A stretch of DNA of 64,000 nucleotides, from the NCBI GenBank assembly GCA_000727475.1, contig KL647336.1:124001-188000 (forward strand), written 5' to 3'. The notes under the pieces were generated by a model that was given only the letters and a program-made list of their open reading frames with translations, searched no databases and had not been told where the DNA came from. The position numbers and the translations under genes are program-made. The DNA is from Sarcocystis neurona. Its lineage: Eukaryota > Apicomplexa > Conoidasida > Eucoccidiorida > Sarcocystidae. This document shows, piece after piece, positions 59,430 through 64,000 of this stretch (within the stretch, counting starts at the first letter, position 1; each line of letters starts with the position of its first letter).

Positions 59430-59790
59430 GAACGAACGCAGACACACCCACACACGCGTGCATTCGAACACATTTAAGCGTCACGTTAAAAACCGCACAC
59501 GTGTTATACATTTGTATGTGTGCACAGAAAACTGTGAAAATTCGGGGGAAAGAAACCTACAAATACAGGAAAATCAACATACGCACATGCGTATATCTAC
59601 ACGTCTTCAGCCGTCACTTCAAAACCCCATACAAGTGTTACAATACACACATGCATGTGCATATGTGAAGTCTTGTACTTTTACATATGTGTATACACCT
59701 GGAGAAGTAGACACATAGATACCTATAGTCGAAAGAAAGGTGTTGCTGTCCGTATGTACGTGTATCTAGGATCACTTTATAGAGGAGGAG
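59430..59790. other. no gene seen
   Basis: Complex AC-rich sequence with scattered ACGTGT and CACACATG. Two near-parallel segments (ACGTTAAAAACCGCACACGTG and TCACTTCAAAACCCCATACAAGTG) hint at an old duplication of about 130 bp. No coding signal. Confidence 0.4.
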
Positions 59791-59794
59791 TCTC

Positions 59795-60300
59795 ACGCTG
59801 TTGCTGCTGGTATTCGCTGCTGCTGCCGCTGGTATCCGCCGCTGCTGCCGCTGCTATTTGCTGCTGCTGCTGCTCCCGTTGGTATTTGCTGGTCCTGCTG
59901 TTGCCGCTGGTACTTGCTGCTGCTGCCGCGTTTCGCTGCTGCTGTTTTTTGCTCCTGCTGCTGCGGTCTGCCGCTGCTGCTTCGACCTGGCGCCGCAGCA
60001 ACACACTCGAGAGCCGGTAGTAGCAGGAGCAGCAGCTGCGGCAACCCCACAGCACCAGCAAACAAAACACCTGTTGAACTACGCATTACTTCTAATATTT
60101 CACAATACGCGAACAAGTATGCTGCTGCTAGTTGCTGCTGCTGCTCCTTGCTGTTGCCGTTGCTTTGTTCTGCTGCTGCCGCTGCTCCTTGCTGTTGCTC
60201 TTTGCTGCTGCTGCTGCTCCTTGCTGTTGCTCTTTGCTGCTGCTGCTGCTCCTTGCTGTTGCTCTTTGCTACGGCCGTTTTTTGCTGCTGTCTGCCGCTG
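59795..60300. repeat. CTG-rich triplet region
   Basis: (GCTGCTGCTGCTCCTTGCTGTTGCTCTTT)n at 60140-60270 is a clear ~30-bp higher-order unit in three copies. A minus-strand frame is open through the interrupting sequence 59990-60120 (CEILEVMRSSTGVLFAGAVG), which could be an exon, but support is weak. Confidence 0.8.
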
Positions 60301-60308
60301 GCGCTAAG

Positions 60309-60690
60309 ACGACTACTGTTCTGCGACACAAGAGTAGAAGAGGCGTCACGCCTAAACCCGAGCCGCTGCAGCAGCAGCACGGGAGAAAGAGAAAGGCCGT
60401 CTTCTCTGCTGCAGCAGGAACAGCAACACCGTCACCTGAGCAGGCAAGCAGCAGGAGCAGTGTGCACGAGCAGGAGCACCAGAGACAGCGAATAAGAAGC
60501 GCCTTAGCAGCACAGCAGCTCCAGCGGCAGCAACGCACTGGCGAGACGGTGACAACAGCAGCAGCAGCAGTTAACAGAGAAAGAGAAAAGGCGAAACTGG
60601 TCCGCCGAACAAATAAAGAGGAGCAGCAGCAACTGCGACGGCACGAAACAAAGCTTCTACGAGGAAGTCCGCCGAGAAACACACACGCAG
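60309..60690 (+). CDS. candidate exon, basic Gln/Arg-rich protein
   Basis: After CGCTGGCGCTAAG (60308) the frame reads TTTVLRHKSRRGVTPKPEPL, then Q/R/K/E-rich sequence including QHGRKRKAVFSAAAGTATPS, EQEHQRQRIRSALAAQQLQR and REREKAKLVRRTNKEEQQQL, until about 60690 where it runs into TATATA repeats. Composition is that of a basic, probably helical region rather than a pure triplet repeat. No domain is recognised and neither boundary is certain. Confidence 0.3.
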
Positions 60691-60699
60691 AAAGATACA

Positions 60700-60830
60700 C
60701 ATACGTATATATATGCATATATAACGCACACACAAAGATATACATGTATATACATATGTATATATATATATATACTTATAACGCACATAGAAATATATAT
60801 ATATATATATATATATATCTGCTACTGCTG
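60700..60830. repeat. TATATA microsatellite
   Basis: Perfect TATATATA runs separated by ACGCACA(C/T)A segments. No gene. Confidence 0.9.
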
Positions 60831-61059
60831 CTGACGCCACTGCTATGAGCGTTGCTGGTATCGTACTGCTGCTGGCTTCATTATTAGGTGTCCGCAACTG
60901 TTGAATTCACTGCTAGGGGAGCTGCTACGATATCTGCTGCTGCTTCTTTCGTTGTGACTCGTGGAAAAGTGGGCTTTTTCGCGAACTTGTGGAGAGGCCA
61001 GAATTTCTCGTCTTCTTCGTCTTGGCGGCTTATCCTCCTCTTCCTCCTACGACTCGCTT

Positions 61060-61395
61060 AATACTATTACTTCTATTACTACTACTATTACTATTACTAC
61101 TACTACTACTATTACTACTACTATAACCGCTACTGTTACTATTACTACTACTGTTACTAATACTACTACTGTTACTAATACTACTATTACTACTACTACT
61201 GCTGCTATTGATAAATACCTCTGTATTATTACTATTGGCACTAATTTTACTATCACTGTATCACAAGTGCTATTGCTGTGACTACTACTATTATTACCAG
61301 TATTATTATTATTATTGCAACAACAACAACAATCACTTCTATCGTACCACCAAAAGACTACTATACTACAACAACAACTACTGCTACTGTACTGT
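61060..61395. repeat. ACT/ATT trinucleotide tract
   Basis: About 330 bp of TACTACTACTATTACTACTAC-type triplets with a central more complex stretch (61205-61280). This is the only such class in the window, unlike the CAG/CTG tracts elsewhere. Confidence 0.9.
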
Positions 61396-61559
61396 ATGTC
61401 TACTACCCTACACGCCCGCATACCCCGCATACCTACTCGATTTTTGAATGGAAAATCTCCTCACAACCACGTAGACACACGTTCATTTATATATTCCTCT
61501 GATACACACTCACGCTCCGATATTATCTGGACGTGTTAGTCGACATCGGTATACTTTCG

Positions 61560-61749
61560 TATCTCTACACTATATATATATATACATATATGCACATATG
61601 TATGTGTACGTGTAGATGCACATAAATATATATATATATAATGTTATCTATGTATACAGGTACGTGTGTGTCAACACGCTTGTGCACGAGACCTATGTAC
61701 GAAGTTCCGGTACGTCGTACGAGCAGCTAAAATACACATATACACGTGC

Positions 61750-61800
<51 letters not shown>
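61560..61800. repeat. TATATA/GAGAGA microsatellites
   Basis: TATATATATATA tracts at 61570-61590, 61625-61640 and 61750-61770, the last followed by a GAGAGA run. Confidence 0.85.
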
Positions 61801-62126
61801 TATCTGCAGATAGTGAATACTAGAACTGTTTGCGTTTATGCGCAAGTAGGTCGGCTGCAGTGTGTAGTGATGCCTCCTCGTTCGTAACCGGTGACGTGGA
61901 GAGACTGAGCCGAGCTCACAAGCGTCCTCACGCATGCGTACGTCTGTGTCTGCACAGCACGACCATTCGCAGCTTGGCCAGCGCTTGCAGCAGGTATGTC
62001 TGCTCCACATTCTTTCAGATCACCTCGTTTCGCTACACTCTCTCCCGTGAGCATGCCTGCGGTTCGCCTGTGAATACGGGTGGCCTCTGCAGCAGTAGCA
62101 GTAACGGCAGCAGCAACAAGGCTGTT

Positions 62127-62193
62127 ATGGTTCTCGATCAGCGGCAGCAGCAGGAGCTCTGCGCTGCTGCACACCTCTATGCAGCGCGCTTCT
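62127..62193 (+). CDS. possible first exon of LIS1 (dynein regulator)
   Basis: LIS1 (PAFAH1B1) is a WD40 protein that regulates cytoplasmic dynein; its N-terminal LisH motif makes it dimerise. An ATG at 62127 opens MVLDQRQQQELCAAAHLYAA, which I align without gaps to the remembered LIS1 start (M-V-L-x-Q-R-Q-x-x-E-L-x-x-A-x-x-x-Y), matching all ten of these fixed positions. A possible donor GTGTGA follows at 62194 (phase 1). Downstream the frame turns L/C-rich, consistent with intron. No WD40 repeat was found in the remaining 1.8 kb, so the rest of the gene would lie beyond the window. CAG-type triplets encode part of the match, so chance similarity is the main alternative. Confidence 0.35.
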
Positions 62194-62990
62194 GTGTGAC
62201 TCCGTTTGCTGCCTTGCTGCTGCTGCTGCCTTGCTGCGGTTGGAGGCTGCTACTAGTGTTCGTGTACAACAGCGGGAGACAGGGTTGCTGCCGCTGTGGG
62301 AGCTTCTTCGGGGGTGTCCTGCCCTTGCAGCACTGCTGCGTGACCGAAGTGCATGCAGCAGGAGCGTTACACGCAGCAGTTCTGCTGCTCTCCTCTTCAC
62401 TTGCGGGGGCGCGTTGGCATGGCAGCCTCGACACGTCTTGGGGGGAACTCTGCGTATCTTGCTGCAGCACTGCAGTATAGCAGCAGCAGCAGCAGTACCT
62501 CCGTTCGATTTGCAAACAAACTGAGGACAGGTAGGCGCTGCAGAAGCAGCAGCACGTCTTTGTACGTAGCGGCATACGACTGTAGAAGCAGCGACGGTGT
62601 CTACTAGGCGTGCCCGTCGAGCAAGTACCAAGCGAAGGACCAGCGTGACTACGTTTCTACGAAGTAGTGCATGTGCAGGAGGGGTTGCACCCCCTTCCAT
62701 TTCTGCTGTGTGATGCGCAGCAGCAGCGCCTTCGGGTTGAACTTTCCGTCTTCTGGACGAAAAGAATACATCAGAATCTCCATTCCCCTGTTGCTGCCGC
62801 AGCAGCAACAACAGCAGCAAAACAGCAAATATCAGCCCGCCTCGGCTTGGACAACGCCCGGTGGCAACGTTCCCATTGCCGCGCCGTCTCAGACGCATGC
62901 AACTCCAAAATCAATTTTACTTCTTCCTAATCAATGGTATCTGTGTGGCTGTCCATCTACACGTTCCGAACTATACGAGCGCTTGACACT
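62194..62990. other. CTG/CAG-containing DNA with competing open frames
   Basis: Plus frames read RETGLLPLWELLRGCPALAA (62270-62330) and ARLGLDNARWQRSHC (62840-62890). A minus frame is open from 62898 to 62125. No splice chain or family support. Confidence 0.4.
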
Positions 62991-62997
62991 GGCATCA

Positions 62998-63245
62998 CAC
63001 ATACATACGTACATACATACATACATACACACACATATATATATAGATATAGATATATTTATATGTGTACACACACGGCTAGGTATATTTCTACAAGTAT
63101 ACACAGGCCTGTAGGTACATACGCAAGAGCTGTCCAGATAAACCTTAGAGTTTACTCTCTACTCCTATGTACCCACACGTATATATATATATATTTATGT
63201 ACACATATATATATATATATTTTATATATATATATATTGTTATGC
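62998..63245. repeat. TACATACA/TATATA microsatellites
   Basis: ATACATACATAC at 63000-63030 and TATATATA runs at 63038-63060 and 63180-63240. Confidence 0.9.
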
Positions 63246-63630
63246 ATACTATTACGCTCTTTCTCTAAATACACACTTCTTCGTACCTCTTGCTTCCTCA
63301 CTTTCTTTCTTTTTGTCCCTCTGGCTCACATGTACGCGCATTTATTCGGATACGGGAGTGGTATAAAAGTGGAGCGATTCTTCTTTCACTGCCCTGGACA
63401 AACGCATGTGCAGCACACAGGTGAATCTTCTGGTAGCCACGAGGAGAGGCTGTCTCTATAGTACACACCAAATGCGCAGGGTCTGCCAGAAGATGCGGCC
63501 GCCGTAGCTATATATCTATATATATACACACTATATATGTTCTCTTTCGTCCAAACAAACGCCTTTGAGGATTGTACCTGTATACGGATGTTCTGCGATC
63601 TTCTCGATCAATCTTCCTCTCTCCACATAT

Positions 63631-63671
<41 letters not shown>

Positions 63672-64000
63672 ATATATGTATGTATTATATACGTGTAAGC
63701 ATCTCCCGGGTGTTGCGTCGACGACGACGTGAAACATACGTGTGTCTTTCTCGGAAAGTCAGCGCAAGGCTTTACGTTTGTCGATCGTTTTTTTAGAGTT
63801 TTCTTCCCAGCTTTCTATTCCTTTCTAGTTTCTCCACACACATACACGTTTGCACCCAGAAGTATTTCACCTGCCTTCCTGTCCCACACACATGAAGCGG
63901 AGACAAAGACTCCTGTCCCAGACACACTGTCCTCCTGCCTTACATGGAGCCGCGTGCGCGTCCGCATGCACCAGCGCATGGCTATCTATATACAGAGGAA
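63246..64000. other. no gene seen at the right edge
   Basis: Mostly complex DNA with TATATA at 63630-63662 and a GCATGC near 63964. No exon assignable. Confidence 0.4.

Noticed and set aside
62125..62898. 257-codon minus-strand ORF opposite the LIS1-like exon
   Set aside because: A/R/C/S-rich reading of CAG/CTG-containing DNA without a domain; the plus-strand LIS1 start is the more specific match.
1..64000. CRISPR arrays, rRNA genes, tRNA genes, telomeric repeats, bacterial operon signals
   Set aside because: The tandem repeats lack spacer structure, no rRNA-like or cloverleaf segment was recognised by eye, no telomere-type repeat array is present, and the genome is eukaryotic. A tRNA scan was not possible here.

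Overview
The window looks like nuclear DNA of a coccidian apicomplexan (Toxoplasma/Cystoisospora/Eimeria relatives). The reasons are a rhoptry-kinase-like (ROPK) gene, genes made of very short exons in very long repeat-filled introns, abundant CAG/CTG triplet tracts, GAGACA/GTCTCC low-complexity blocks, many GCATGC palindromes, and a CAAAATGG start context at one gene. A repeat-rich sarcocystid such as Cystoisospora is my best guess. This is inference; Eimeria, Besnoitia or Sarcocystis are not excluded. Most long ORFs in the window are translations of microsatellite or polypyrimidine DNA and were discarded.

Layout. (1) 1-6.4 kb: microsatellites, GAGACA/GTCTCC blocks and one unassigned candidate exon (2175-2870). 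(2) 6.4-22 kb, + strand: a split gene whose most convincing exons (12676-12744, 13218-13352, 19895-19960, 21549 onward) resemble the C-terminal half of NOP14, an 18S rRNA-processing protein. Its middle holds a 695-bp assembly gap (13695-14389) and a three-copy alternating inverted repeat (11263-12241). (3) 22-26.5 kb: intergenic, with one weak small ORF. (4) 26591-30706, - strand: an intronless 1371-codon ROPK-like gene, with a signal peptide, a roughly 980-residue low-complexity extension and a C-terminal kinase domain with divergent HKD and DLA motifs. (5) 30.7-40 kb: gene-poor, more complex DNA with several small tandem and dispersed repeats. (6) 40-45 kb: CTG then CAG triplet DNA with ambiguous candidate exons. 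(7) 45158-58412, + strand: an eight-exon gene, all splice phases consistent, encoding a 266-residue coiled-coil protein that I read as an SF-assemblin. Only about 6% of the locus is coding. (8) 58.4-64 kb: repeats, a GCATGC-rich block, a basic Q/R-rich candidate exon, and a possible first exon of LIS1 at 62127.

The genes do not form an operon. SF-assemblin (fibre from centrosome to daughter apical complex) and LIS1 (dynein/microtubule regulator) are both cytoskeletal, the ROPK belongs to the invasion-secretory system, and NOP14 is a housekeeping nucleolar factor. All exon models come from reading the sequence by eye and from remembered family patterns; no search was run.
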